A stretch of 43,159 nt of DNA, taken from NCBI GenBank assembly GCA_029298735.1, contig JANSLP010000275.1, positions 1 to 43,159 on the forward strand, in the 5' to 3' direction. Numbering within the stretch: the stretch's first letter is position 1; the number at the start of each line of letters is the position of its first letter. The notes below the pieces were generated by a model. The model made no database searches and was not told the origin of the DNA. It saw nothing but the letters and a program-made list of their open reading frames with translations. Below, piece by piece: positions 19,330-30,487 of the stretch. The translations under genes were made by a program, and so were the position numbers. The stretch is from Ophiostoma sp. CBS 140.51 (lineage: Eukaryota > Ascomycota > Sordariomycetes > Ophiostomatales > Ophiostomataceae).

Positions 19330-22300
19330 ATGTCCGGCCGTGGCCAGGGCAATCGAGGCGGACGTGGAGGAGGGGGCGGTGGCCGTGGCGGCGGTGATAC
19401 TTTTGCCTACCGCCCGCGTGGTGGTGGAGGTGGGGGCTACCGTGGAGGAGGAGGAGGTGGTGGCCGGGGTGGTGGAGCTGTCAGCGTCGTCACCGGCGCA
19501 CCGCCGCCCGACCCAGCCGTGACCAACCTGGAGAATGCCATCCTCAAAGCCAAGCCCGCTGGTGGCAAGGTCGACGCCACGCGGCCCTTCCCTATGCGGC
19601 CCGGCTATGGCACCAAGGGCGTGCCCGTCACGCTGTGGGCCAACTACGTCGTGCTGACGGCCGCATCCAAGCCGGAGCTCGTGCTGCACCGCTACGATGT
19701 CTCGGTGACGCCCGCTGTCACAGGCAAGAAGCGCGCCCAGGTGCTGCGCATCTTTTTGGAGGACAAGCCCGAGCTCGCAGGCCACCGCGGAGACATTGTG
19801 ACGGATTGTAAGTCGACACTCGTCTCACGCGTGCGCCTGCCCATTGACGATTCCTACACAGGAAGCATTGCCTACCGAGTGGAAGGAGAAGATGCTGTGG
19901 AAGACGACGGCGGATCCGGCCTTCCAGCAACACGCAAGGAGTTTGTCGTGAAGCTCAAGTACACCAATGCACTCCCCGTGGCAGACTTACTGGCCCACCT
20001 GTCGTCGACATCGGCTTCGACTGCTGCAGCCACCGACTCGACGACGGCCTACACAGACGGTCTGCCCACTTTACAGGCCCTCAACATTTTCTTCAACCAC
20101 CATGCCAAGACATCCCGCGACCTTGTGGCTGTTGGCTCGTCCAAGACATTCTCTCTCAAGTCTGGCAGCAACAACGAGTGGGATCTCGGCAGCGGGTTGA
20201 CAGCTCTCCGCGGTGTCTTTTCCAGCGTCCGCATGGCCACAGCTCGTCTGCTTGTGAATGTCAACGTTACCAACGGTGCATTCTACCAGACGGGGCCACT
20301 GGACCAGTTGATGATGGCACGCACAGGCGGACAGGGTGCCACTCCGGGCAATGTTCGCCGTCTCGAGGCCTTTTTGAAACGGGTTCGCGTCCGCACGACG
20401 CATCTCAAGGACAAGACGAACCGTAAGGGCGAGGTGATTCCGCGGCTCAAGACCGTCTTTGGTCTGGCCACGCCCAATGATGGCTACGGCCAGGAGCACC
20501 CGCCCAAGGTGGCCCGGTTTGGTGCTGGACCCAAGGATGTGCAGTTCTGGCTCGAGGGCAACGGTGCAGGCAGTGCGAGCAATGCCCCCAAGGCGCCCAA
20601 GAAAGGCAAGGGTAAAGGTGTGCCGGCACCGGCTCCTGCTGCAGCTGCTGGTCGCTACATTTCCGTCTACGACTTTTTTGTCCAGAGTGAGTTCTCCCCA
20701 CTGTGCACATATTTTCTTTTTGATTCTTTGATTCCTTGCTAACATTTCAGCCTACAACCGCCGTCTTGCCAACCCGAGCCTGCCTGTCATCAACGTCGGC
20801 AACCGTGAACACCCGACGTACCTCCCCGCCGAGGTCTGTGTTGTCTTACCCGGCCAGCCTGCCCGAGCCAAGCTGGATCCAAACCAGACCCAACAGATGA
20901 TCCGCTTTGCCGTCCGCCGGCCCCATGAGAACCAAAACTTTATCACCAATGAAGGTTTGGCCATGGCTGGCTTGACGGCTGCCTCCAACCCTCTCCTCAA
21001 GGGCTTTGGTCTGGATGCCACTTCACGCCTTGTCACGGTGCCCGGCCGCGTCCTCCAGGGTCCCCGAATTACCTATGGCCAGAACAAGACGGCCAATGTC
21101 AAGGACGGCGGATGGAACATGGTGCCACAGGGCTCACTTCCACTCAAGTTTATGGCCGGCAGCACACTCTCCTCGTGGTCGTGCCTGTATTTGGACGTCC
21201 AGGCATACTCCACGCGCGCCCGGGGATTCCAGCCCGACGAATTGAATCCCCTCCTCCAAATGTTCCGCGGCATTATGCAAGCATCGGGTGTCACCGTCGC
21301 CCCCCCAGCGGCCGCTAAACGCGTCCGACTCATGGGCGACGGCCTCGACGACCCGGCTTTGGCCAACTTTATGCAGATGGCAGCCACCAGCAAGATTCAG
21401 CTGCTCTTAATTATTTTGCCCGCCGCGCCCATCGCGCTCTACAACCGCGTCAAGCAGCTCGGTGACGTGCGCTACGGCGTCCACACCGTCTGTGTCGTCG
21501 GTGAGAAGATTGCCAACCCCAATCGCCAGGACCAGTACTTGCGCAATGTCGCCCTGAAGTGCAACCTCAAAATGGGTGGACGCAACCAGTTGGTCGAGCC
21601 CACGCGTCTGGGCTTGTTGGCCGAAGGAAAGACCATGGTCGTTGGTATCGACGTCACGCATCCGTCGCCTGGGTCGTCGTCCCGGGCGCCTAGCATTGCC
21701 GGCATGGTGGCCAATGTCGACGGTGCCGCTTTGGGCCAGTGGCCTGGTGTGCTGCGTGTCCAGACGGAAGCACGCCAGGAGATGGTGGCCCACCTCCAGG
21801 AGATGCTCGTGTCCCGTCTCAGGCTATGGCTGGCCAAACAAAAGAAGCTACCCGAGAACATTCTTGTTTATCGAGATGGTGTCTCCGAGGGGCACTACCC
21901 GCAGGTTGTGTCGGAAGAACTGCCCCGTCTGCGGGCTGCCTGCAAGGACGTCTACCCGCCCGCCGACCAGGCCAAGGGCTTGCCCAAGATGACACTTGTC
22001 GTCGTCGGCAAGCGCCACCACACGCGCTTCTACCCGACAACCGCCGACGACGCAGACCGCACGGGCAACACCAAACCTGGTACCATCGTTGACCGCGGCG
22101 TCACCGAGGCCCGCAGCTGGGACTTTTTCCTGCAGGCCCATGCGGCTCTTCAGGGAACAGTCCGGCCGGGTCACTATGTTGTCTTGCTGGACGAGATCTT
22201 CCGCCCCAAATACGACCCCACCGGCAGGGGTGGCCCGCCTCCTGGTGGCGCCCTGGGCGTGGCCGACCGTCTTGAAGACGTTACCCAGAGCATGTGCTAC

Positions 22301-22516
22301 ATTTTTGGCCGCGCCACCAAGGCCGTTAGTCTGTGCACGCCTGCCTACTATGCCGATATTCTGTGTGAGCGGGCGCGCTGCTATCTGAGTAGTGTGTTTG
22401 ACGAGACACCGGAAGCATCGACAGTGGCCTCCCAGGCTGGAGGTGGGGCTGGACTGCCGTCGGACCAGGACGTGCAGATCCATCCCAATCTGAAGGATAC
22501 CATGTTCTACATCTAG
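19330..22516 (+). CDS. Argonaute (QDE-2-like), RNA-silencing slicer
   Basis: Exons 19330-20686 and 20751-22516 with a 64-nt intron (GTGAGT donor, GCTAAC branch, CAG acceptor) give 1040 residues. Residues 1-50 are a Gly/Arg (RGG) tract. ArgoN and linker regions follow; the intron falls in the PAZ region, where FVQ joins TYNRRLANPSLPVINVG. The C-terminal third is PIWI: VVGIDVTHPSPG (Asp753), RQEM (Glu796), YRDGVSEGHYP (Asp828) and TPAYYADIL (Asp988). These positions form a DED+D slicer set, with Asp where many animal Argonautes have His, so cleavage is predicted to be intact. The protein would bind small RNAs and cleave complementary transcripts in quelling or milRNA pathways. Dicer and RdRP genes are not in this window. 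The next gene downstream is a pseudogene on the other strand. Confidence 0.95.
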
Positions 22517-22705
22517 GGTGGATGAGAAAAGAGGAAGATATGTATACCAATTTTGCATTTTGTGCGTTGATTTTTTAGTGAAAGATATTTGAATTTGAAT
22601 TTGTAATTTCAGCAAAAAGCCGTTTTATTTTGACATAAAGTTCAGAAGCGTTACATGTTTTCATCTTTGATATGCACTGTGATACTCGACAGTAAAGCTT
22701 TCAAC

Positions 22706-23592
22706 CTAGCATTCGGCGTTCTTACCGCAATACTCCAAGTCACGCACATCACCGTGTGCCAATGTCAAGGTGCGGCCAAGTCCACTGGCCTTGACAATCC
22801 GGCAGATGCTAAAGTGTACTTGAAAGAAGTCCCCGTCGGGCATGGCGGCGGTGCTCTTCCGGACTTTTTTTTTGGTAAACTCGACCACGTTCGTGCCGCT
22901 TCTCAATTGTAGCCCGAAGTTCTCGTCCAAATCTGGGTCATCCGGTATTCTTGGTCGCCAAGCGGCTCAAAAGTAACCCAACTGTCACTAAAGAGTCGGC
23001 TTGTCTTTAATTCTAAAGTGAGCATATTGGCTGGCTAATTGATGTATGTGGCATCAATGTTTTCCTTGATCTAGGGAAAGTAGCGACAAAGTGATGATGT
23101 GTGCACAGTCAAAAACGCCATATACTTGATCGGGCGGAGGCATGACAAGCTCATCTTGGTAACTAGGCAAGTCCCAAATGCCCGTGTACATGTATTGGTA
23201 GCCGTCTCGTACAAGGCAGGCATTTCGTAGTTGAACATGCTCGTCGAGAGGCTCAGGCGTCTCGTAGTCTGGGCACATTTCTTTGACAAATGGTTTCGGT
23301 GCATGTCCACCAGCCAGAACAACTGTGATGGAACAGCATTGTTAGCGTAACCATTTAGTTGGCCACTTGCAGGGGCTGGACGGGGTCAAATGGGATGGCA
23401 TACAAGGTGTCATAGAGCATCTAACAAGTGCCTGGCTAGACGTAACAGTTGGTCTTCACCGTGTGCTTCAAGAATATCGGCAGCCAGGTTGCTTTTGTCC
23501 CTGGTGCTCAAGTGTTTGAAAAACGCTTTCAAGATCTTGAATGCCCTGTTATGATCGTCCATAGATTTAAACCCATCCCATCGATGGTCCAA
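22706..23592 (-). pseudogene. HNH-endonuclease domain protein, multiply disrupted
   Basis: Pieces in three frames line up in the order of fungal HNH-domain proteins. The N-terminal part (23592 to 23410) ends DQLLRLARHLLDA and shifts frame at LYDTLYAIPFDPVQP. The HNH core (about 23330 to 23054) contains NACLVRDGYQYMYTGIWD and CAHIITLSL, corresponding to the usual R-D-G-Y-x-C-x-x-T-G and C-A-H-I-[IL]-P-x-S motifs. Next come MLTLELKTSRLFSDSW and TFEPLGDQEYRMT, and the tail (22930 to 22706) reads DENFGLQLRSG to the stop. The core Cys (Tyr here) and the Pro after CAHI (Thr here) are lost. Frameshifts separate the blocks. It is a dead gene; such genes are lineage-expanded in filamentous fungi. Confidence 0.7.
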
Positions 23593-24045
23593 TCGATGAG
23601 ATGCTTCTGATATGAGGGCGACGTTTTCAGAGCATGGTCACGGCCGAGGCTTCGTTGTATAGTGCTGATGCCGACATTACTTTTTCGTGATGAAAGCCCG
23701 GTTCCTTGCCTTATTGCTCGTGTACGGACATCGACCCAATTGGTGAGCGTGAGGCACACAGACAGCCGGACGTTTGAGCTTGATTTCCAGAATTTTGCCA
23801 TCAATCGGGCGGGCCGGTTCTGCATCCGTTTTGATGTTGACTACTATCGCAATCTAAACCCGCGGCACGTCTACGGCGTGAAGTACTCACACAACATTAA
23901 CATTACAGACATTTACTTTTAGACAGAGAATGGAGAAACGGCAAGTATGCATTTTCGGTGAGTATTAATCAAACGCTTTTATTCCAATTCGTTGCATCGT
24001 ATCAAAATAGCAAAAATGTGCATTGCCAAAGCTTCGTGCGAGCGC
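23593..24045. other. Spacer between the HNH pseudogene and the second regulator
   Basis: No intact gene. The minus-strand stretch 23825-23593 may be a further N-terminal part of the HNH pseudogene, but I could not match it. It also includes the 3' flank of the regulator that ends at 24046. Confidence 0.35.
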
Positions 24046-26751
24046 TCAAAATATTACATCATTGCCCGACCACAAAATGTCCTGCCAGGCATCCGTCATG
24101 GTGTCCATCCCCGCCGCACCATGGTCCGAGTCGGACATGGGCGTGGCAAAGGTGATGTCGAGAAAATTCATGTCGTTGCCGATAAATTGGCCGAGTCCAT
24201 CAAGATCGCGCCATGAGAAGCCCTTAAGTGGGTCGAGGAGTTCAGCCGCCGGCGCTGGTCGTCCATAATCACCGGGACCGGCACCAAAACCGCCCGTGTT
24301 GTTGTGGACATTGTTGATGTCTTCACCATTCATCATTGTCGTGTCTACGGCCACAGTCGTGCCAGTCACCATACTGGCGGTGTCTATGTTGTTGTTGCTG
24401 TTTCCCCCGCTATTATTGTTGTTCATATTCCCATCGGCATTCATCGCAGACACGTCCGGCGACTGCGGCCCGCTGCTGTTCTGATCACTGCTGCTCTGGC
24501 CGCGGATCATGGGCGTGTTGGCAGCTGTGGCGGCAGCGGTTGCAGCCGTCGTTCCAGCTGCAGCTTTTTCCGCAGCCTTCTCCTTCGCGGCCGTCTTGGA
24601 CTTTTGGGCAACGGCACGGTCAACCGACTTCCGCCACAGCAAATAGAGCGACCGAGCATAGCGCTGGCCTAAGCCGTGGGGGTTGACTGATGACTTTTGC
24701 AGGCGGTCAATGGTGACATTGATGGTGCGGCGGGCACTGCTGCCAGAATCGCCTGCAAGGGCGCCAGCCACCCTGGCCTTGAAGAGGAAGACGGCGGCGT
24801 AAATAACGTAGAGGTAGTACTTGAGAGGCATGTAGCGCAGAGCGGTGGCCGGGTCGATAAAGTCGTTGAGAGTGCTCAACAGCGTGTTGGCGGCATCGAT
24901 AGACTCGTAGATGAAGCGGGCATCGGGGGCACCGGCCAGATCGGCAAAGAGAGGCCGCACAGCCGAGCGAGACGGTGGTGGTGATTGGCGAGCGCGTGTA
25001 ATGGCGCGGCTGATAGTGGCCTGGAAGGCGAAGGCGTTGATGTAGAGGCGGAGGAATTCGTATGAGAGTATGAGGGCGGCTTTGACAGAGGGAGTCACTG
25101 ATTTGTTAGAGTGGTGTAAATAAGAAGGGAATAGAATGCACTTACAGCTGAGGCCACCCCAGACAAGCTTCCATTTTCTGAGTACGGCAGTGAAGTCGTC
25201 CTGAAGAGTGTTAGTACATAGTCTCTAGATAGGTCAATCTCGCCATGGTGCTGTACTCACAATATATCTGACATACTCACCGCCGACAAAGAGCTGCTCG
25301 CGGTGCGTTGTTGACGAGTAGAGAACATCGTGTGCGTTGCTAAAGAGCTGTGTCATCTCGAGCCGTGCCTGAAACAGCTGTGCTAGATCACCCGCTCCAG
25401 CCTGTTGTGTCCGCAGTGTCGGGAAGTCGCCAGCATTCAAGACAGTTGACGGTCCCGGGCCACGCGACCAGAAGCCCTTGCCCAACCGGATGGACACTTC
25501 ACGATCGCTCATGTAGCACGCTGCCCATGCGATACGTTTACGCTCAAAGTCGGCGGGTTTGTTGACGCTGTTGAGGAGAAGACCAGTTTGTTCGAGCCCT
25601 TGCAGGTATGCTAGCCGGATGGCCACGCCGATCTGCATCCATGCTCCTTGGTCCTCTTCACCACGACCAATCAGTGTCGGGGCAGCGTCTACCGCATATT
25701 TGTGTAGTTGCTGTTGTTGCTGCTGTGAGTGGTTATGAGGTGCTGGCTGTGGTTGTGGCCGTTGCGGTGCCCACTCGGCGAGGATCAGCAAGGCCTCGAC
25801 GGCACCAACAGATGACGATCCTCGACTAATCAACCTTGACACCAAGATATCCATGTGGCTTGCGCAGGCTTCGTGTACCCGATGCCATGCTGGGTCGTCT
25901 TTTGATGCAACGGTGAAGATGCTTGTCAGCAGATGCGGTTCAGCTTGAGCAAGACTGGCTATTCCACGGCCGTCAAAGACACGCTTATCAGCGACGGGGA
26001 AGAATGGGTGGTAGTGTTCGTGGTAGTGATGAAGAAGATAGGAGGCGTCGGCAAGGCTGAGGTGGCCGTCGGAGATGGGTGGGTAATAAAAAGGGGTATT
26101 GTGGTTCGCTGAGTTGTTGTTTGAGTCGTGATGACTATGGTTGGCTGGTGTTCCGGACTGTGCTTCGTTATGATGCCCGTTTCCCGAGTTGTGCTCGTGC
26201 TCGTGGTTTTGGCCGTGCTCATCGTCATGGTCGCCGTCGAGGTCGGCTACTTGGGCCAGAAGGTTCAATGCGTCGGATGGATTAAGCAGGTCGCGCGCTG
26301 CAAAGTCGCCGTCAATGTCAGTGCCGGTCATCCGAACTGAGGCACGGCGAGTAGATGCGGGTGTGCCGGGCTGGGGACTTGAGGGTGGGAGGCTATTGTT
26401 GTGCTGCCCCTGGCTTGATGGCCGGCCGCCCTGTCCCTGACTGACATCCGTCCTTCTCGGCCGCCGTCCTCCGCGCCGTGACGTTGCAAGCGTGCACTCC
26501 AGCCGCTCCTGGAAACAGCGCGTACATGGTGGGTCGCCCGGCGTGCCGTGTGAGTAGAGGTCGCAGCGGGTCTTACGTTGGCGACAGGAGACACAAGCAC
26601 GAGACACGCGGTGCTTGTCTTTGGGAAGGCCGGCAGAGGTCGGGTTGGTTGTCGTGCTTGTGGATGAGGCTGTCGCATTTGGAGCTGCCGTGGTCGGTAC
26701 TGTGACCGAGCCGGAGCCCGACACCGACGACAGTGGAGACCGGCTGTCCAT
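24046..26751 (-). CDS. Zn(II)2Cys6 transcription factor next to the dehydrogenase cluster
   Basis: Three exons, 26751-25261, 25200-25146 and 25097-24046, with introns of 60 nt (perfect TACTAAC branch site) and 48 nt, give 865 residues. After a Ser/Thr-rich start, the zinc cluster has cysteines at 53, 56, 63, 76, 79 and 86 (CX2CX6CX12CX2CX6C), then a basic RRGGRRPRR linker. A His/Asn/Gln-rich low-complexity region precedes the regulatory domain (SLADASYLLHHYHEHYHPFF; IRLAYLQGLEQTGL; ERKRIAWAACYMSDREVSIRLG), which is typical of the fungal-specific domain. Exon 3 is rich in Asn, Gly and Ala. It acts in the nucleus. It is divergently oriented to the D-2-hydroxyacid dehydrogenase and is the nearest regulator to the SDR/MDR/HDH set, so it is a candidate pathway regulator by position only. 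ATG 26751 is chosen because the longer frame upstream looks like leader. Confidence 0.88.
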
Positions 26752-27630
26752 TGGATTGGATTGTGCTGCGAAATAAAAAAGAAATCTGTTTAAATTTGCG
26801 TCCGTTCCCGGCAATTGCGGTGACAGCACGGGGGTTGTTGTTTGGAGATGCTGACGTGCAGATGCAGGTCCCAAAAGATGAAGTCGGCTATTCGAGAGAG
26901 AGAAGGGGAAAAGTCGGCTTTAGGGGGCACTCAAGCACTTTTGTCCTGAATGGCAGGTGCTTTCAACGAGAAGAAGCCAATCATAACCGAGAGTTATCGC
27001 CCCATTTCTTCAATGTGGTCTCTGCGGAAGTCACGCCGGTTTAATGTTCCAAAAGGTGGAAGGCACGATGCAACATGATACGAAGGTAAGTTATTTCCCA
27101 TAATTTCATGAATATTTTATCAAAGTAAAAAATGTTCGACGCCTATTGTTTGTATAACTCGTTTATCCAGAAAAACGTTGGTCAATTTGACTCAATACAA
27201 TATTCTGCATCGTAAGGGCGGCCTTGCTGCATCCTTCCCAACAGCTGACAGGGCGTGATTTTTTGGCGGTCACATGCGCTAAGATAAGATGCAGCAACGC
27301 ACCCTGCCCCGCACCGGCAATCCACACTAGCGCCATCGGCAACTCAACGGCAATTGAAACTTGGCGTACGTCGAACTAACCTGTGTTGCGCTGCGGACTC
27401 CGATGTTCGTGTCAAGAAGCTCACACACGGAAACAATTATGCCGAAACGACGGTCAGCGAGGGGAGAAAGTATTTTGGAGAGAAGAAGGAAATGATTGTC
27501 TGTTTGCATTGGTTGAATGAATATAGTATACCCAATACAGCTTTCATTGTCAGTTGCCGGAAAATTATCACGAGTTTGACCTGTTTACGTTCCCAACCAC
27601 ACCACGTCACCGACCACCACAACTATCACC
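26752..27630. other. Divergent promoter region (regulator / D-2-hydroxyacid dehydrogenase)
   Basis: No gene was recognised. An A/T-rich centre (about 27090-27200) lies between the two starts, and the leader before 27631 is C/A-rich. Confidence 0.5.
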
Positions 27631-28644
27631 ATGTCTTCATCCTCTAAGCCTTCTGTGCTTATGCTCGGCGAGGTCATCCACGCCAAAGCCGAGTTTGCCG
27701 CCATCTCTGACGTCGCCAACGTCAGCTCCGTTACTTCGGGAACCCGCGAACAGTTCCTCCGCGACCTCGATGCCGGCGTCTATAACGACATTGTGGCCAT
27801 CTCGCGCACCTACGACTCGGTTGCTATTACTGGCCGCTTTGATGAGGAACTGATCAGCCACCTGCCACCGTCGGTGAAGTTCTTGTCCCACAACGGTGCC
27901 GGCTACGACCAGATCGACGTCCATGCCTGCACGGCCCGCGGCATCAGCGTGTCCAACACACCCGGCGCGGTGAACGACGCCACAGCTAATGTTGCTTTGT
28001 TTCTGATTTTGGGTGCGCTCCGCCGTGCCTGGATACCGCAGACGGCTATCCGTGCCGGTGAGTGGCGCGGAGCTACCCCCCTCGGCCGCGATCCCAACGG
28101 TCTGAAGCTCGGTATTCTGGGCATGGGCGGCATCGGTGCGGCGACGGCACGCCGTGCAGCTGCTTTCGGTTTCGACGTGCAGTACCACAGCCGCAAGCCA
28201 GTGGCCGGCCCTGACGGCAAGCTGGGCAAGTATGTCTCCTTTGAGGAGCTGCTGAAGACAAGCGATGTCATTTCGGTGCATGTGCCGCAGTCGCCGGCCA
28301 CCATTGGCCTGCTTAACGACGCCGCTTTTGCGCAGATGAAGGATGGTGTCATTATTGTCAACACTGCTCGTGGTCCCATTATCGACGAGGCCGCACTGGT
28401 GCGCAACCTGGAGTCCGGCAAGGTCTGGAGCGTCGGTCTGGACGTCTACGAGCAGGAGCCCAAGGTGCACCCGGGCCTGCTGAGCAACCCTAACGCTGTG
28501 CTGCTGCCGCACGTCGGCACCGTGACGGTGGACACGCAGAAGCGCATGGAGGTGCTGGTCATTGACAATGTCAAGAGTGCAGTAACGGGCAAAGGCTTGT
28601 TGACGCAGGTGCCGGAACAGACACCGCCCAAGGCGAGCTTATAG
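27631..28644 (+). CDS. D-isomer-specific 2-hydroxyacid dehydrogenase (glyoxylate reductase-like)
   Basis: A single exon of 337 residues. The Rossmann motif GILGMGGIG (161-169) binds NAD(P)H. The catalytic triad is visible as Arg247 (NTARG), Glu276 (DVYEQEP) and His294 (LLPHVG). The family interconverts 2-keto acids (glyoxylate, hydroxypyruvate and others) with D-2-hydroxy acids. Length and the start PSVLMLGEVIHAKAEF match the cytosolic glyoxylate reductase/hydroxyacid dehydrogenase common in ascomycetes, so it may be housekeeping and only a neighbour of the dehydrogenase set. It converges with the SDR gene, whose stop is 170 bp away. Some sulfolactate dehydrogenases belong to this same family, which matters for the pathway hypothesis but does not prove it. 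Confidence 0.92.
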   Translation: MSSSSKPSVLMLGEVIHAKAEFAAISDVANVSSVTSGTREQFLRDLDAGVYNDIVAISRTYDSVAITGRFDEELISHLPPSVKFLSHNGAGYDQIDVHACTARGISVSNTPGAVNDATANVALFLILGALRRAWIPQTAIRAGEWRGATPLGRDPNGLKLGILGMGGIGAATARRAAAFGFDVQYHSRKPVAGPDGKLGKYVSFEELLKTSDVISVHVPQSPATIGLLNDAAFAQMKDGVIIVNTARGPIIDEAALVRNLESGKVWSVGLDVYEQEPKVHPGLLSNPNAVLLPHVGTVTVDTQKRMEVLVIDNVKSAVTGKGLLTQVPEQTPPKASL

Positions 28645-28813
28645 AGAGTTGAGAGTGGAATAAGAATAGACTAATAGATATACGAAAAAGGACAAGTTTC
28701 AAAAAAGCGCCATATTTAAGAAAAGTTTTAGCTCATTGGAAATCATCGTTAAATTCTAATTCTATCGTGTTACTGCTGCACCTGATTTTCTGCCTGCTAC
28801 TCCTTCTGGTTGT

Positions 28814-29644
28814 TTACCGGCCCATCCAGCCACCATCGACAGTCAGGATCTCGCCGCTGACATATGCACTCGCCTTGCTTGCCAAGAAGATGACAGCACC
28901 CTTGAAGTCCTCGGGCAGACCCCACCGGCCAGCCGGGATCCGCGCCAAAATGCTCGCCGCCCGGACCTTGTCGTCAATCAGCGCCGCGTTCATGTCCGTG
29001 GCAATGTATCCGGGCGCAATGGCGTTGACTGTAATGCCCTTGCTTGCCCACTCGTTGCTCAGCGCCTTGGTCAGCTGGGCAACACCGCCCTTGCTGGCCG
29101 CGTATGCGGGGACCGTGATGCCGCCCTGGAAGCTCAGGAGGGAGGCCACGTTGATGATGGAGCCGCGGCGGTTCGAGCCCTCGTATACGGGCTGCTCCAG
29201 CATGTGGGCACCAACGTCGCGGCAAAGCTGGAAGACGGCGCTGAGGTTGACCTGCAGGACATCATCCCAGTCGTTGTCGGGGAACTGGTGGGCCGGGTGG
29301 CGGCGCTGGATGCCGGCGCAGTTGACGAGGATGTCAATGCGGTGGCCATCCTTGAGGACAGCGGGAGTAAGAGTGGCGACAGACTCGCGCGAGGCAATGT
29401 CGACGTCGTAGAGTGTGCACTTGCGGCCGAGGGCCTCAACCTTGGCCTTGGTCGACGTGTCGGCACCGGATCTCTGGGGGAAGGTTAGCAGAGTGCTACG
29501 ATAAAGTCAGCGAGAGGTGAGACATACCAAAGCCAGCAGAATGTCAGCGCCGGCATCTGCCAGAGCGACGGCCATCGCCTGGCCAATGCCCCGTGTGCCG
29601 CCCGTGATGAGGGCCGTCTTGCCGGTGAGCGAAAACAGATCCAT
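28814..29644 (-). CDS. Short-chain dehydrogenase/reductase, KduD / HpsO type
   Basis: Exons 29644-29528 and 29473-28814 with a 54-nt intron (GTATGT donor, GCTAAC branch) give 258 residues, a classical SDR. Visible motifs: cofactor loop TGGTRGIG (14-21), NCAG in the place of NNAG, catalytic Ser150 (NVAS), and YAASK with Tyr163 and Lys167. APGYIATDMNAAL and the C-terminal SGEILTVDGGW are typical of the 2-deoxy-D-gluconate 3-dehydrogenase (KduD) subgroup, which oxidises secondary alcohols of sugar acids and polyols. It shares an 843-bp divergent promoter with the zinc dehydrogenase at 30488, which suggests joint expression. The substrate is unknown. The bacterial DHPS 2-dehydrogenase HpsO is also an SDR. 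Confidence 0.93.
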
Positions 29645-30487
29645 ATTGTGATGTGTGTCGTGTACCTATGGTGTAGGATGCAAGGTGGGAGTGAAGTTTC
29701 AGTGAGATGGAACGGCAGTTGGAAGTAATGTGGTGTTGTGTAGCTGATGGGATGGTGACGTGGTGAGATCTCCAATTTTGTGCAAGAGTGATGCAAGCTA
29801 TATTGCTGCAGTGGCAGCTGGTTGCTCGTTGCTCGTTGGTTGTTCCTGCCCTTGTTTGTTGGTCGTCCAACTGTCGGGTTCCTCCTGCTTTCGGTGCGGG
29901 GGAACTAAAGGGTGGCACCAGTCGTTAGCGCCTTCCACCGGCTATCCAAACGATTTTCTCCAGCACTCCTGTGGCTGCTGTGGGACGGCCTGGTCGCTGA
30001 TTTTAACTGCTTTTGCGACTTTCGCACCCAATTCTCGCGTCATAGCCTCTTCGGTATACAACCGTTCACAAATGCCGACTTCCCACGTTTGGCAAAAATC
30101 GCCCAAAATCGCCCAAACGTCCCACAGCGGGCCTCCGTGACCGGCCCATCTTTTTACCACGAACCACGATGCACAGCGCGGGCGATGGGTCGCCGTTAGC
30201 TCCTTTCTCGCCAGAACAACACAACGGGGCTCTGTCGTCGTCGTTTGTTGCCAGTTTCGTTCCCCTTCGCTCGTATATGCCCAATCGATCCTCCCGGGGT
30301 AATAAACAGCACACCAAAGTGCTTCCTCCACGTCCATTTTCGCCGAATTGCTCCTTCTGTTTTCTCATTCTCCTGACTTCATCCAACACCACCCCTCCTT
30401 CTTCGATCCTACCTCATATTTTTTCAACCACTCTCCAACTTTTCTTTTTCTCCCCCACACCCACACGACACACACACATCACACAAA
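29645..30487. promoter_or_regulatory. Bidirectional promoter shared by the SDR and MDR genes
   Basis: The two ATGs are 843 bp apart and face away from each other. Inside lie one TGTCGGG heptamer (29872-29878), also present three times upstream of the HDH-like gene, and a perfect tandem AAAATCGCCC (30095-30104, 30105-30114). The last 130 bases before 30488 are C/T- and then C/A-rich, as in a leader. Confidence 0.55.
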
